Source: Trueperaceae bacterium (GTDB taxonomy: Bacteria > Deinococcota > Deinococci > Deinococcales > Trueperaceae). From it: 64,000 nt of DNA. Location: the NCBI GenBank assembly GCA_011389865.1, contig JAABTL010000007.1, forward strand, positions 33,828-97,827. Direction: 5' to 3'. Positions 1 through 8,914 of the stretch are shown piece after piece (the stretch's first letter is position 1; every line of letters starts with the position of its first letter). Position numbers and translations under genes: made by a program. Under the pieces are notes generated by a model. It was given only the letters and a program-made list of their open reading frames with translations, was not told the DNA's origin and ran no database searches.

Positions 1-146
1 GGGATCGACCACGTCGTCGCCAGGTTGATGTCGGCGGGCGCCTTGAGGCTGGTGACCACCACCAGGTACACGGGCAGCAGGAACGTCGCGCTGGCGATCG
101 CGAGCAGCAGGTAGATCACCCAGCGGTGGCGGCGCCAGGTGGTCAT
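1..146 (-). CDS. Carbohydrate ABC permease, MalG type (partial)
   Basis: Only the first 48 or so codons lie in the window; the rest runs off the left edge. The N-terminus starts [14 protein letters not shown] and enters a hydrophobic first membrane segment followed by [13 protein letters not shown], the pattern seen at the N-terminus of MalG-type inner-membrane permeases. The ATG overlaps the TGA of the preceding permease as ATGA, and GGGGAGA lies upstream as a ribosome binding site. It should be the second membrane subunit of the glucose-type importer encoded at 143-2573. Confidence 0.85.
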   Translation of the reverse strand, partial: MTTWRRHRWVIYLLLAIASATFLLPVYLVVVTSLKAPADINLATTWSI

Positions 147-1261
147 CGGCGGGTCTCCCCGCGGAGGCTCGTCCACAGGTAGGGCACGATGACGGCCGCG
201 ACCATGACCAGCAGCACCATCGCGATCGCCGCGCCCTTGGAGAACTGGTTGGCGCGGAAGGCCGTCAGGTACATCAGGAGCGCGGGGACGTCGGTGGTGG
301 CGTTGTCGGCGCCGGCCATGGCGAAGATCAGGTCGAAGATCTTCAGGCTGATGTGCCCGAGGATGATCATCGCCGACAGCGTGATCGGCTGCAGCAGCGG
401 CAGCACGACGTGGCGGTAGAGCTGGATCTCGTTCGCCCCGTCCACCCGAGCGGCCTCGCGCAACTCGCTGGGGATGCCGCGCAGGCCCGCGAGGTAGAGC
501 GCCATCGTGTAGCCCGACATCTGCCAGACGGCCGCCAGGATGATGCCGACGAAGGCGATGTTGAAGCCGTGCAGCTCGGGGAAGGGGAGCAGGGCCACGC
601 TACGGCCCAGCGTGAGGGCCCAGGCGCCGAGCATGACGCCCGACGCGAGCGCCACCGCCGCACGAAGGCGACGACCGCCCCGCCACGACGACAGGGCCAC
701 CACGAGCAGGATCGCGGCGACCAACAGGCCCGTCATGCCCGGTAGGGCGTTCCAGTCGAAGCGCCAGATCTGCGTGCGGTCGGTCAGCCAGCGGAACTCC
801 CACGCCGGCAGGCCGACGGTGGTCGGCAGCACGTTGACGCCGCCGCGGGGCTGCAGCATCCAGCGCCAGATGGTGCCGGTGACGACGAAGGATAGGGACA
901 TCGGGAAGAGGAAGAGCGTGCGAAAGAAACCCTCGCCCTTGACGTCCTGGTCGAGCAGGAACGCGAGGCCCAGCCCGAGGCCGAGGCAGCCGGCGAGGAA
1001 GAAGATCGTGAAGAAGAAGGTGTTGACCAGGTCCTGGCGGAAGCGCACGTCGATGAAGCCGGTGAACAGGTCGCGGTAGTTCTGCCACCCGACCATCTCG
1101 ATCTCCGGGTTCACGGCCAGCGCCTGCGAGGAGACCCGGCCCCAGTCGCTGAACGAGGTCCATGCCGTCTGGCCGATGAAGCCGTAGACGAACACGCCGA
1201 TCAACACGACGGAGGGGAGGAGCATGAGGATCGCCGTCCAGCGGTCGCGCGTCAGTTTCAT
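143..1261 (-). CDS. Carbohydrate ABC permease, MalF type
   Basis: A 372-residue integral membrane protein of the binding-protein-dependent sugar permease family. The N-terminal segment (about residues 11-28) is hydrophobic, and the EAA loop that docks the ATPase is visible late in the protein as [20 protein letters not shown] followed by LPLL. An extra hydrophobic insertion lies near residues 175-220, making it longer than the usual 290-310 residues. It sits between the sugar-binding protein (upstream, 1341-2573) and a second permease whose ATG overlaps its stop. GGAG lies just before the ATG. No ATPase gene is adjacent, so a shared MsmK/MalK-type ATPase encoded elsewhere is inferred. Confidence 0.9.
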   Translation of the reverse strand: MKLTRDRWTAILMLLPSVVLIGVFVYGFIGQTAWTSFSDWGRVSSQALAVNPEIEMVGWQNYRDLFTGFIDVRFRQDLVNTFFFTIFFLAGCLGLGLGLAFLLDQDVKGEGFFRTLFLFPMSLSFVVTGTIWRWMLQPRGGVNVLPTTVGLPAWEFRWLTDRTQIWRFDWNALPGMTGLLVAAILLVVALSSWRGGRRLRAAVALASGVMLGAWALTLGRSVALLPFPELHGFNIAFVGIILAAVWQMSGYTMALYLAGLRGIPSELREAARVDGANEIQLYRHVVLPLLQPITLSAMIILGHISLKIFDLIFAMAGADNATTDVPALLMYLTAFRANQFSKGAAIAMVLLVMVAAVIVPYLWTSLRGETRR

Positions 1262-1288
1262 CGTCGGGTCTCCGGCTCGCGGTCGAAG

Positions 1289-1321
1289 GCCGGGGGGCGG
1301 CCGGCGTGGCCGCCCCCCGGC
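1289..1321 (-). terminator. Intercistronic hairpin between binding protein and permease
   Basis: A 14-bp perfect inverted repeat (1289-1302 with 1308-1321) encloses a 5-nt loop in the gap between the binding-protein stop and the permease start. There is no T-tract, so partial termination or protection of the upstream message against 3' decay is more likely than full termination. This is the usual way binding proteins are made in excess over permeases. Confidence 0.6.
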
Positions 1322-1340
1322 GTCTCGGGGCCGTGGGGCC

Positions 1341-2573
1341 TTACTGGCCCAGGCCGACCTGGGTGGCGATCGCCTGCGCGGCGTTGGCGGCGTTCATCGC
1401 GCTGCCGGTCGCGAGGTAGATCTCCAAGACGGTGGCGAAGTCGCTCATGAACGCTTCCTTGGCCGCGGCGCCGTGCACCAGGCTGCCGACGACGCGGTTC
1501 GACTGCCAGTCGGCGGCCGTGCTCTGCAGGTAGGCGTTGTACAGCGACAGGTCGGACTCGAGGTGCGGGGCGATCGAGCCCTTGAGCGGGTTGAAGATGT
1601 CTTGCCCCTCGGCCGAGCCGACCAGGCGCAGCCAGTTCAGGGTGTTCTCGCGGTTCTGGATGCCCTGCGGCAGGCCGAAGGCGTCGGAGAGCCACATGAA
1701 CACGCCGTCGGTGCCGGGCGAGGCCGCCCAGCCGTAGCCGACGCCGGGCTCGAGGCCCAGGGTGGTCGACATGTAGCCGGCCGCCCAGTCGCCCATGATG
1801 TTGAACGCGGCGCTGCCGCCGACGACCATGTCGGTCGCCTGCTGCCAGCTCAGGCCGGCGGCGTCGTCGTTGGTGCACGCGAGCACCTCGCCGAACACGT
1901 CCCAGACCTCCATGGCCTTGGGATCGGTGAACGGGAGCTCGGCGGTCCACAGCTTGTCGTAGTCGTCGGCGCCGAGGACGCCCAGGGCCACCGATTCCCA
2001 CAGGTGCTGCTGCGTCCAGTTCTCGCCGACGGCCAACGGGGTGACGCCCTCCGCCTGGATCGCGGGGCAGATCGTCAGGAACTCGGCCCAGCTATCGGGC
2101 GCGGTGATGCCCCACCCCTCGAGGTTGGCGGGCACGTACCACAAGACGTTGGAGCGGTGGATGTTGACCGGGACGCTCCAGATGCCGTCCTCGGTGCTCA
2201 TCGCCTCGATGAGGCCCTGCGGGTACTTCTCGAACCAGCCCATCTCCTCGTACAGGAAGGTCAGGTCCTCCATGCGGTCGGCCACGACCCAGGTGCCGAT
2301 GAGTTCCTGGCCGGCGTGGACCTGGAAGGCGTCGGGCGGATCGCCGCCGAGCATGCGGGTCTTGAGCACGGCGCGGGCGTTGACGCCCGAACCGCCGGTG
2401 ACGGTGGCGTTGATGACCTCGACGCCGGGGTACATCTCCTCGTAGCGCTCGATGAGCGCCTCGAGGGCGGGGCCTTCGTCCCCCGCCCACCAGGAGAAGA
2501 TCTCGATCTGGCTCTGGGCGGCGGCGAGGCCTAGGAAGGCCACGGCGAGGAGGGTGAGTAGACGTCGAAGCAT
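1341..2573 (-). CDS. Sugar-binding protein of ABC importer, glucose/mannose type
   Basis: A 410-residue periplasmic solute-binding protein. The N-terminus is a signal peptide ([20 protein letters not shown]). The mature chain begins with [19 protein letters not shown] and continues with [38 protein letters not shown] and [10 protein letters not shown]. These segments match, from memory, the Thermus thermophilus glucose/galactose/mannose-binding protein almost residue for residue, so glucose or mannose is the best ligand guess. It is the first gene of an operon with two permeases (143-1261 and 1-146). GAGGTG precedes the ATG. Confidence 0.93.
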   Translation of the reverse strand: MLRRLLTLLAVAFLGLAAAQSQIEIFSWWAGDEGPALEALIERYEEMYPGVEVINATVTGGSGVNARAVLKTRMLGGDPPDAFQVHAGQELIGTWVVADRMEDLTFLYEEMGWFEKYPQGLIEAMSTEDGIWSVPVNIHRSNVLWYVPANLEGWGITAPDSWAEFLTICPAIQAEGVTPLAVGENWTQQHLWESVALGVLGADDYDKLWTAELPFTDPKAMEVWDVFGEVLACTNDDAAGLSWQQATDMVVGGSAAFNIMGDWAAGYMSTTLGLEPGVGYGWAASPGTDGVFMWLSDAFGLPQGIQNRENTLNWLRLVGSAEGQDIFNPLKGSIAPHLESDLSLYNAYLQSTAADWQSNRVVGSLVHGAAAKEAFMSDFATVLEIYLATGSAMNAANAAQAIATQVGLGQ

Positions 2574-2883
2574 GAAGCACCTCTACAGTGTCGAGCGAGA
2601 GTGAACCCGACGGCGCTGGCCCGGGGGGGACCACCGGCGTCGCGGACGAGATGGCCGGCTGTGCTCCTCTCTCCCGGCTCGGCCGGGGCGGGACGTGTAT
2701 GTCGTCCCATCATCATACGACCGGTGCGTCGGGAGGTCGCGCCGTCGGTGCGAGCATCGTGACCGACGTGATTCTCATGGGCAGCGGGTAGAATCGTCTG
2801 GTTGGAGGCGCCGCCCGACCCCTTGCCGAGCGGTACGCAATCGGCCCTCTCGACGACTTCACGCCAGGAGGACCCATACCGAC
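2574..2883. promoter_or_regulatory. Divergent intergenic promoter region
   Basis: A 310-bp region between the sugar-binding-protein gene (minus) and the protease gene (plus), with no convincing gene. For the minus gene a TATGAT -10-like box lies near 2713-2718 (read on the minus strand) inside an inverted GTATG...CATAC motif at about 2696-2717, a possible operator. For the plus gene TAGAAT at 2789-2794 fits the TAnnnT -10 used throughout this window. It would leave a leader of roughly 80 nt. Confidence 0.45.
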
Positions 2884-3549
2884 ATGTTCACCCTCTTCAT
2901 CGCTACCCTCGTGCTCACCCTCGGCGTCCAGTGGTGGCTCCGCAGCACCTATGGGCGTTGGGAGCGCGTCGCCAACGCCTCCGGCCTGACCGGCGCGGAC
3001 ACCGCGCGCGCCATCCTGCGCGCCAACGGCCTGCACGACGTCAAGGTCGAGCCCGTCCCCGGCCAGCTCAGCGACCACTACGACCCACGGACCAAGACCG
3101 TGCGCCTCTCCGAGGCCCACTTCCGCGTGCCCAGCGTCGCCGGCGCCGCGGTGGCCGCGCACGAGGTCGGGCACGCGCTGCAGCACGCCAAGGCCTACGC
3201 GCCGCTGCAGCTGCGCTCGACGCTGGTGCCCGTCGCGCAGATCGGCCAGAACTTCGGCCCCTGGATCGTCATCGGCGGCTTCCTGCTCGGCATCGGCGGG
3301 ATGGTCGAGGTCGGCATCGCGCTCTTCGGCGCCGCGGTCCTGTTCCAGCTCGTCACCCTGCCGGTCGAGTTCGACGCCAGCAAGCGCGCCGTGGTCGAGA
3401 TGGAGCGGCTCGGGCTGGCCACCAGCGCCGACGTCGGCGGCTCGAAGCAGGTGCTCAACGCCGCCGCCCTGACGTACGTCGCGGCGGCCGCGGCCTCGGT
3501 GGCCTACCTCATGTACTACGTGACGATGTTCATGGGCGGCCGCGACTGA
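2884..3549 (+). CDS. Neutral zinc metallopeptidase, YugP family
   Basis: A 221-residue membrane protein with a hydrophobic N-terminus (MFTLFIATLVLTLGVQWWL), the zinc-binding HEVGH motif near residue 97 in the segment AAHEVGHALQH, and two or three hydrophobic segments after it (about 122-165 and 195-215). This arrangement and the length of about 225 residues are those of the YugP/DUF zinc peptidase family. Its substrates are unknown. The start was taken at MFTLF because the family begins this way and the upstream extension is not hydrophobic. It is a single-gene unit followed by a strong hairpin. Confidence 0.88.
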   Translation: MFTLFIATLVLTLGVQWWLRSTYGRWERVANASGLTGADTARAILRANGLHDVKVEPVPGQLSDHYDPRTKTVRLSEAHFRVPSVAGAAVAAHEVGHALQHAKAYAPLQLRSTLVPVAQIGQNFGPWIVIGGFLLGIGGMVEVGIALFGAAVLFQLVTLPVEFDASKRAVVEMERLGLATSADVGGSKQVLNAAALTYVAAAAASVAYLMYYVTMFMGGRD

Positions 3550-3571
3550 CGGCCGCCCGGAAGCCCTCGAC

Positions 3572-3608
3572 CGCGCGGGGCGCGCCATTGGTTGGCGCGC
3601 CCCGCGCG
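3572..3608. terminator. Strong hairpin, likely bidirectional terminator
   Basis: A perfect 16-bp GC-rich inverted repeat (3572-3587 with 3593-3608) has a 5-nt loop and is followed by a short TTGCCTTT stretch. It lies between the convergent ends of the YugP-type protease gene and the methyltransferase gene. Confidence 0.7.
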
Positions 3609-3637
3609 TTGCCTTTCGGCACGTCGGCGCGCCCGCG

Positions 3638-4354
3638 TCAACGGGCGGGCGGCTTGCGGTAGTGCGCGTTGATGGTCACGCGCGTGCCGCCGGCGGCACG
3701 GCGCCGCGCGTCGCGGTGGCTCCCCTCGCCCGACGCCGGGGCGATCACGGTGTCGCTGGGGACGACGGGCGTGAGACCGGCGGCCGCGAACGCGGCGTCG
3801 AGCTCGCCGGCGTCGTGCAGCACCATCGGCAGTTCGGGGTCCTCGCCGAAGAAGCCGCGGTAGGCGTGGGCGGCGCCGGCGACGCGCGCGAGCGCGCGGT
3901 CGGGGGGCCGGGACGCCGGCGAGAAGTGGGCGACCAGGGCCGTGCCACCGGGCCGCAGCACGCGCGCGAGCTCGCGCACGCCGCGCGTGAACTCCGCATC
4001 GCCGGTGGCGTTCTGTAGCACGCCGAGCGCCAGCACCAGCTCGAAGCCTTCGTCCTCGAGCTCGTCGAGCGCGTCGAAGCGGCCCACGCGGACGCGCCTC
4101 GCGGCCTCCTCCGGTCCGACGAAGGGCGCGACCCGCGCGCGGGTCGCCGCCACCATCGCCGGCTCCGCGTCGACGGCGACCACCTCGACGTCGAGGCCCG
4201 TCAGGTAGACGGTGTTGCGCCCGCCGGCGCAGCCGAGATCGAGCACCCGCGCGCCGCAGGGGAGGCCGCCCGCCTCGACCAGCGCCACCAGCCGGTGGTC
4301 GGGCGGTCGAGACGCGAAGAAGGCGACGGTGTCCGGGTCGTCCCAGCGCGCCAC
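3638..4354 (-). CDS. Class I SAM-dependent methyltransferase
   Basis: About 238 residues. Motif I is visible as VLDLGCAGGRNTVYL near residue 38, the acidic end of strand 2 as VVAVDAEPAM, and the later motifs as FDALDELEDEGFELVLALGVLQN and RVLRPGGTALVAHF. Substrate unknown. I place the start at a GTG (4354) giving MARWDDPDTVAFF, only 4 nt after the TGA of the upstream GGDEF/EAL gene, so the two are probably translated from one message. The longer reading frame upstream overlaps that gene and has no methyltransferase character. Confidence 0.82.
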   Translation of the reverse strand: MARWDDPDTVAFFASRPPDHRLVALVEAGGLPCGARVLDLGCAGGRNTVYLTGLDVEVVAVDAEPAMVAATRARVAPFVGPEEAARRVRVGRFDALDELEDEGFELVLALGVLQNATGDAEFTRGVRELARVLRPGGTALVAHFSPASRPPDRALARVAGAAHAYRGFFGEDPELPMVLHDAGELDAAFAAAGLTPVVPSDTVIAPASGEGSHRDARRRAAGGTRVTINAHYRKPPAR

Positions 4355-4358
4355 GGCG

Positions 4359-6314
4359 TCAGGCCCCGCGTGGCCGCGCGTCGGCGGACGCCGTAGCGCG
4401 GTGCAGCTCGTGGTCCTCGAGCCACGCGGGCAGGTCGGCGGCGCGCAGGGGCCTCGAGTAGAGGAAGCCCTGCGCGACGCCGCAGCCACGGCGGCGCAGG
4501 GCGTCCGCCTGGGCCGGCGTCTCGACACCCTCGGCGACGAGGCCGAGCCCGAAGGCGCTCGCCAGGGCCGCGATGGTGTCGACCACCGCCGCGCCCCGGC
4601 CGCTGCCGCCCATGGCGCGGACGAAGGAGCGGTCGATCTTGAGGGTATCGATCGGCAGGGACGCGAGGCGCTGCAGTGAGGAGAAGCCCTTGCCGAAGTC
4701 GTCGATCGCCACCTGAGCGCCCGCGTCCCGGAGGACCCGGAGGGGATCGAGCGCGTCCTCGGCGTCGCCGAAGGCGATCGACTCGGTGACCTCCAGCTCG
4801 ATGTCGTTCATGTCCAGGCGGTGGCGGCGCAGCACGGCGTGGACGAGCGCCACGAGGTCGCCCTGCGCCAGCTGCTGCGGCTGAACGTTGAGCGCGAGTC
4901 GCCAACCGGTCGTCAGGCCGCGAGCCTTCCAGCCCGCGAAGGCCGCGCACGCCTCGTCGTACACCCGGGCGCTCAGCGTGTGGACCATGCCGGCCTCCTC
5001 GGTCAACGGCGCGAACAGGCCGGGGGAGACGGGCCCGCGGTCGGGGTGGTCCCAGCGCGCCAGCGCCTCGGCCCCGACGCAGGCGCCGGTGACCAGGTCG
5101 ATCTTCGGCTGGAACGCCACCCACACCTCGTGGCCCGTCAGGAGGGCGTCCCTGAGGTCGTCGGTCAGGCGGCCGAGCTCGCGCATGGTGGCGTCGACGG
5201 CGACGGTGTAGAAGGTCACCTCGCCGCGGCCCCGCTGCTTCGCCCGTTGCATCGCCAGCGTGGCGTTCTGGAGCAGGCCCTCCGCGTCCTCGGCGTCGTG
5301 CGGCGCGACGGCGACACCGATGGAGCCCCCGACGTGGACGTTGAAGGCGCCGAGGTCGAAGACCGCCTGGCTCGCGTCGAGGGCCTGTTGGGCGAGTACG
5401 CGGACGTCGCCGATCCGCTCGAGGCCACTCGCCAGCAGCGCGAACTCGTCGCCGCCCAGGTGCGCGACCGTGTTGACGTCCCGCATCCGCTCCCGCAGGC
5501 GGTCGCTGACCCGAGCCAACAGCAGGTCGCCCACGTCGTGCCCATGGCGGTCGTTGACGCGTTGGAAGCCGTCGAGGTCGAGCAGCAGCAACCCGGTCAC
5601 GCGCCCGTCGCGGGCATCGCGGACCAACGCCTGCCGCAGGCGGTCCATCAGCAGGACCCGGTTCGGCAGCCCCGTGAGAGGGTCGTGGTGGGCGAGATGG
5701 TCGAGCTTCTCGCGCTCCGCGCGCAGCTCGGCCTCGAGCCGGAGCCGCTGCACGAGCGCGCCGGTCAGCCGGCCCAGCACGACGCCGAGTTCGATCGCCT
5801 CGGGCGGGAACGCGTCGTCGCGATCGAAGGCGTGGAGGAGGAGGTAGCCGATCGGGTCGTCGTCGGCGACGATGGGGATCACGAGGCTGGCCCGGCCCCC
5901 CTCGCCACTTGCGGTCGGGCTCGCGGCCGCGGACGCGGGACGCGCGAATGCCGGCACGTCGTCGCCGGAGAGCACCGCCGCCGAGGCAGGCCGTGGCAGC
6001 GCTTCACGGTCGACCGCGAGCGTCGCCGCGCTGCCCAGGTCCACGCCCCAGGCGGCGACGAAGCGGTAGCGGCCGTCGTCCCCCCTCTCCAGCACGCTGC
6101 CGCCCTGCGCGCCCGGGATGTGCCGGACCGCCTCCTCGAGGATGCGGCGGTAGGGCGCGCCCGCGCCGTCGGGCGCGGCGAGGACGGCTTGGCTCAGGGC
6201 GAGGACACCCCGCCGGAACTCGCCCGCACGCTCAAGCGTGCGCGCGCGCTCAAGCGTGCGCGCACGCTGCAGCGCGCGCGCCTCCTCTCGGTCGTCGGCA
6301 GGCCGCTCGGGCAT
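4359..6314 (-). CDS. GAF-like/GGDEF/EAL bifunctional cyclic-di-GMP protein
   Basis: 651 residues. A GAF-like sensory region occupies about residues 45-195 and a linking helix follows. The GGDEF domain has the start DPLTGLPNRVLLMDRL and an intact catalytic loop HLGGDEFALL. The inhibitory RxxD site upstream of it reads RDVN, so product feedback may be weak. The C-terminal EAL domain keeps AEALARWDHP, LEVTES, DDFGKGFSSL, LKIDRSF and GVET, so it should hydrolyse cyclic-di-GMP. No membrane segment is seen, so it is cytoplasmic. Residues about 13-30 are a short ERA/RTL repeat from an 18-bp tandem repeat. Transcription appears leaderless (TAGACT, 8 nt before ATG). Confidence 0.93.
   Translation of the reverse strand: MPERPADDREEARALQRARTLERARTLERAGEFRRGVLALSQAVLAAPDGAGAPYRRILEEAVRHIPGAQGGSVLERGDDGRYRFVAAWGVDLGSAATLAVDREALPRPASAAVLSGDDVPAFARPASAAASPTASGEGGRASLVIPIVADDDPIGYLLLHAFDRDDAFPPEAIELGVVLGRLTGALVQRLRLEAELRAEREKLDHLAHHDPLTGLPNRVLLMDRLRQALVRDARDGRVTGLLLLDLDGFQRVNDRHGHDVGDLLLARVSDRLRERMRDVNTVAHLGGDEFALLASGLERIGDVRVLAQQALDASQAVFDLGAFNVHVGGSIGVAVAPHDAEDAEGLLQNATLAMQRAKQRGRGEVTFYTVAVDATMRELGRLTDDLRDALLTGHEVWVAFQPKIDLVTGACVGAEALARWDHPDRGPVSPGLFAPLTEEAGMVHTLSARVYDEACAAFAGWKARGLTTGWRLALNVQPQQLAQGDLVALVHAVLRRHRLDMNDIELEVTESIAFGDAEDALDPLRVLRDAGAQVAIDDFGKGFSSLQRLASLPIDTLKIDRSFVRAMGGSGRGAAVVDTIAALASAFGLGLVAEGVETPAQADALRRRGCGVAQGFLYSRPLRAADLPAWLEDHELHRATASADARPRGA
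6225..6278. repeat. Three 18-bp tandem units in the GGDEF/EAL gene
   Basis: Three imperfect 18-bp units (6225-6242, 6243-6260, 6261-6278) encode a repeated RTLERA-like hexapeptide at the N-terminus of the protein. Each unit contains a GCACGCTCAAGCGTGC-like palindrome. Confidence 0.8.
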
Positions 6315-6322
6315 CTACCGCG

Positions 6323-6328
6323 AGTCTA
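6323..6328 (-). promoter_or_regulatory. Leaderless -10 box for GGDEF/EAL gene
   Basis: TAGACT on the minus strand ends 8 nt before the ATG at 6314, with no ribosome binding site between. This spacing implies that transcription starts at or next to the start codon. Confidence 0.6.
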
Positions 6329-6458
6329 TGGCATCGCCACCGCGGCGGCCGTGCCGCTTGCCCTGCCGCGGCCGCGGCCCCGGCCACGGCGGTCGCGCGC
6401 CCCCGCCCCGGTCTACCGCGGCGCCTCGCGGGACGCCGCGTGGCGCGGTAGCAGGCGG

Positions 6459-6464
6459 TAGGCT
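6459..6464 (+). promoter_or_regulatory. -10 box of peptide importer operon
   Basis: TAGGCT lies 38 nt before the ATG at 6503. Unlike the leaderless genes, this transcript would carry a leader with the ribosome binding site TGGAGG at 6492-6497. Confidence 0.5.
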
Positions 6465-6502
6465 GCACGCCTCCCGCGACGGCGGGACACGTGGAGGCCA
6501 CC

Positions 6503-7981
6503 ATGCGCACGCTGCTCGTCGCTCTCGCGCTCTTCCTCGGCGCGTCGCTCGCCGCCGGTCAGACCCTGACCACGGCCATCGGCGCCAACCCACCGACGCT
6601 CGACCCCCAGCTCACCTTCAACGGCTTCTCCTTCCACGTCAGCAACCAGGTGTTCGAGACGCTGGTGCGCGTGACCCCGGAGGGCGACGTCGTCCCGGGC
6701 CTGGCGACCGACTGGAGCTACCCCGACCCCACCACGCTGCGCCTCGAGCTGCGCGAGGGCGTCGCCTTCCACGACGGCGCGCCCTTCGACGCCGACGCCG
6801 TGGTCGCCTCGCTCGGCCGCATCCTCGATCCGGCGACGGCCGCGCCCGGCCGCTTCGTGCTGTCGGCCATCCAGGAGGTGCGCGCCGTCGACGCGCGCAC
6901 CGTCGAGATCGTCACCGACCCGCCCTTCGCGCCGCTGCTGTCGCACCTGGCGCACCCGGTCGCCGCCATCGTGCCCGCCGCGCTGGCCGACACGCTCGCC
7001 CGGGCGCCGGTCGGCACCGGCCCCTTCACCTTCGTCCGCTGGGTCGACGGCAGCGAGGTCGTCCTGGCCGCCAACGCCGACTACTGGGGCGGCGCGCCGG
7101 CGATCGACGAGGTCGTGGTCCGCATCATCCCCGAGATCAGCACCCAGATCGTCGAGCTGCGCTCCGGCGGCGTCGACATGATCTTCAACGTGCCGCCCGA
7201 CAACTTCTTGACGCTGCAGGCCGATCCCGCGATCACCACCGGCGCGATCGACGGCTGGAGCAGCACGCACCTGATCATGAACGTCGCGCACCCGAAGCTC
7301 GCCGACCTGCGCGTGCGGCAGGCGCTGGCGCACGCGATCGACAAGGCGCTGATCACCGACGAGATGCTGCGCGGCCTGGCGAAGCCCGGCGTCGCCCCGA
7401 TCCCGGCCACGGTGCGCTACGCCGCCACGCTCGAGGAGCCGTACCCCTATGACGTCGAGGGCGCCCGCGCGCTCCTCGCCGAGGCCGGCGTCGCGGACCT
7501 GCGGCTGCGCCTCGACCTCTACCAGAACCCCGACCTCGAGGCCGTGGCGCAGGTGCTGCAGTTCGCCTTCGCCGAGATCGGTGTCGACCTCGAGATCCGC
7601 GTCCAGGACTTCTCCGCCTACACGCAGGCGGTGCAGTCGGACGACATGGAGCTGGCCATGACCGGCTGGGGCACCGTCACCCTCGACGCCGACTACACGC
7701 TGTACGCCTTCTTCCACTCCGGCGAGATCCCGGGCAACAACCGCTCGCGCTGGGCCGACCCGGAGATCGACGCCCTGCTGCAGCGCGGTCGCGACGAACC
7801 CGACGACGCGGTGCGCGCCGAGGTGTACGCGCTGGTCCAGGACGCGGCCGCCAACGCGCTGCCGATGGTGACGCTGTACTACCCGCGCTTCACCTTCGCC
7901 AAGCGCCCCGCGGTCCAGGGCGAGTCGATCGCCTTCTCCTGGATCCTGCTCGACCTGCGCGGCGCCACGCTGGCCGACTGA
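6503..7981 (+). CDS. Peptide/nickel-type ABC substrate-binding protein
   Basis: 492 residues of the SBP_bac_5 (DppA/OppA) family. Signal peptide MRTLLVALALFLGASLAAGQ, then TTAIGANPPTLDPQLTFNG, the hallmark opening GLATDWSYPDPTTLRLELREGVAFHDG, GTGPFTFVRW, and VRQALAHAIDKALI. The start was chosen at 6503 because TGGAGG at 6492-6497 is a well-placed binding site, while the GTG at 6491 is part of it. It leads an operon with DppB and DppC permeases. The ligand is not predictable: peptides, glycosides or other small solutes are all known in the family. Confidence 0.92.
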   Translation: MRTLLVALALFLGASLAAGQTLTTAIGANPPTLDPQLTFNGFSFHVSNQVFETLVRVTPEGDVVPGLATDWSYPDPTTLRLELREGVAFHDGAPFDADAVVASLGRILDPATAAPGRFVLSAIQEVRAVDARTVEIVTDPPFAPLLSHLAHPVAAIVPAALADTLARAPVGTGPFTFVRWVDGSEVVLAANADYWGGAPAIDEVVVRIIPEISTQIVELRSGGVDMIFNVPPDNFLTLQADPAITTGAIDGWSSTHLIMNVAHPKLADLRVRQALAHAIDKALITDEMLRGLAKPGVAPIPATVRYAATLEEPYPYDVEGARALLAEAGVADLRLRLDLYQNPDLEAVAQVLQFAFAEIGVDLEIRVQDFSAYTQAVQSDDMELAMTGWGTVTLDADYTLYAFFHSGEIPGNNRSRWADPEIDALLQRGRDEPDDAVRAEVYALVQDAAANALPMVTLYYPRFTFAKRPAVQGESIAFSWILLDLRGATLAD

Positions 7982-7984
7982 GCC

Positions 7985-8914
7985 TTGCTGCGCTACGCGC
8001 TGGGCCGGCTCCTCGGCACGGTGCCGGTGCTGTTCGGGGTGACCCTGCTCGTCTTCCTGATGGCCTGGGTCACCCCCGGCGACCCCGTGGTCGCCATGCT
8101 GGGCGAGGCGTCGCAGGGCATCTCGCGGCAGGCGCTCGAGGACCTGCGGCGTGAGCTGGGCCTCGACCGGCCGCTGCCCGTGCAGTACGTCGGCTACGTC
8201 GCCGGACTGCTGCGCGGCGACCTCGGCGACTCGATCCGCTCGCGGCGCCCCGTGCTCGCCGAGATCCGCGACCGCCTGCCGGCGACGATCGAGCTCGCCC
8301 TCGCCGCCCTGACGATCGCCGTCGCGCTGGGCGTCGCGCTCGGCGTGCTGGCGGCCGTCCGCCAGCGCACCTGGGTCGACGGCGCCGCCATCGCCGTCGC
8401 CCTGGTGGGCGTGTCGATCCCGGTCTTCTGGTCGGGCTTCCTGCTGATGATGGTCTTCGCCCTGGAGCTCGGCTGGCTGCCGGCCAGCGGCCGGGGGACC
8501 TGGCAGCACCTGGTGCTGCCGGCGTTCACCGTCGGCGTCTCCTCGGCGGCCTTCATCGCCCGCATCACGCGCGGCGCCGTGCTCGAGGCGCTGGCGCAGG
8601 ACTACGTGCGCACCGCCAAGGCCAAGGGGCTGGCACCGCGCCGGGTGGTGCTGCGGCACGCGCTGCGCAACGCGCTGCTGCCGATCGTCACGGTCGTCGG
8701 CCTGCAGCTCGGCGGCCTGCTCGGCGGCGCGGTGCTCACCGAGACGGTCTTCGCCTGGCCCGGCGTGGGGCGGTTGCTGGTCGACGCCATCGTCGCCCGC
8801 GACCTGCCGCTCGTCCAGGGCAGCGTGCTCGTCGTGTCGCTGCTCTTCATCCTCGTCAACCTGGCGGTCGACCTGTCGTACGCCGCCATCAACCCCAGGG
8901 TGCGCTATGGCTGA
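7985..8914 (+). CDS. Peptide-type ABC permease, DppB family
   Basis: 309 residues, six hydrophobic segments. The N-terminus MLRYALGRLLGTVPVLFGVTLLVFL and the conserved DYVRTAKAKGLAPRRVVLRHALRNALLPIVTVVG loop that contacts the ATPase identify the family. The start is a TTG three bases after the preceding stop. It overlaps the next permease by 8 nt, so translation of the pair is coupled. No cognate ATPase genes follow. Confidence 0.93.
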   Translation: MLRYALGRLLGTVPVLFGVTLLVFLMAWVTPGDPVVAMLGEASQGISRQALEDLRRELGLDRPLPVQYVGYVAGLLRGDLGDSIRSRRPVLAEIRDRLPATIELALAALTIAVALGVALGVLAAVRQRTWVDGAAIAVALVGVSIPVFWSGFLLMMVFALELGWLPASGRGTWQHLVLPAFTVGVSSAAFIARITRGAVLEALAQDYVRTAKAKGLAPRRVVLRHALRNALLPIVTVVGLQLGGLLGGAVLTETVFAWPGVGRLLVDAIVARDLPLVQGSVLVVSLLFILVNLAVDLSYAAINPRVRYG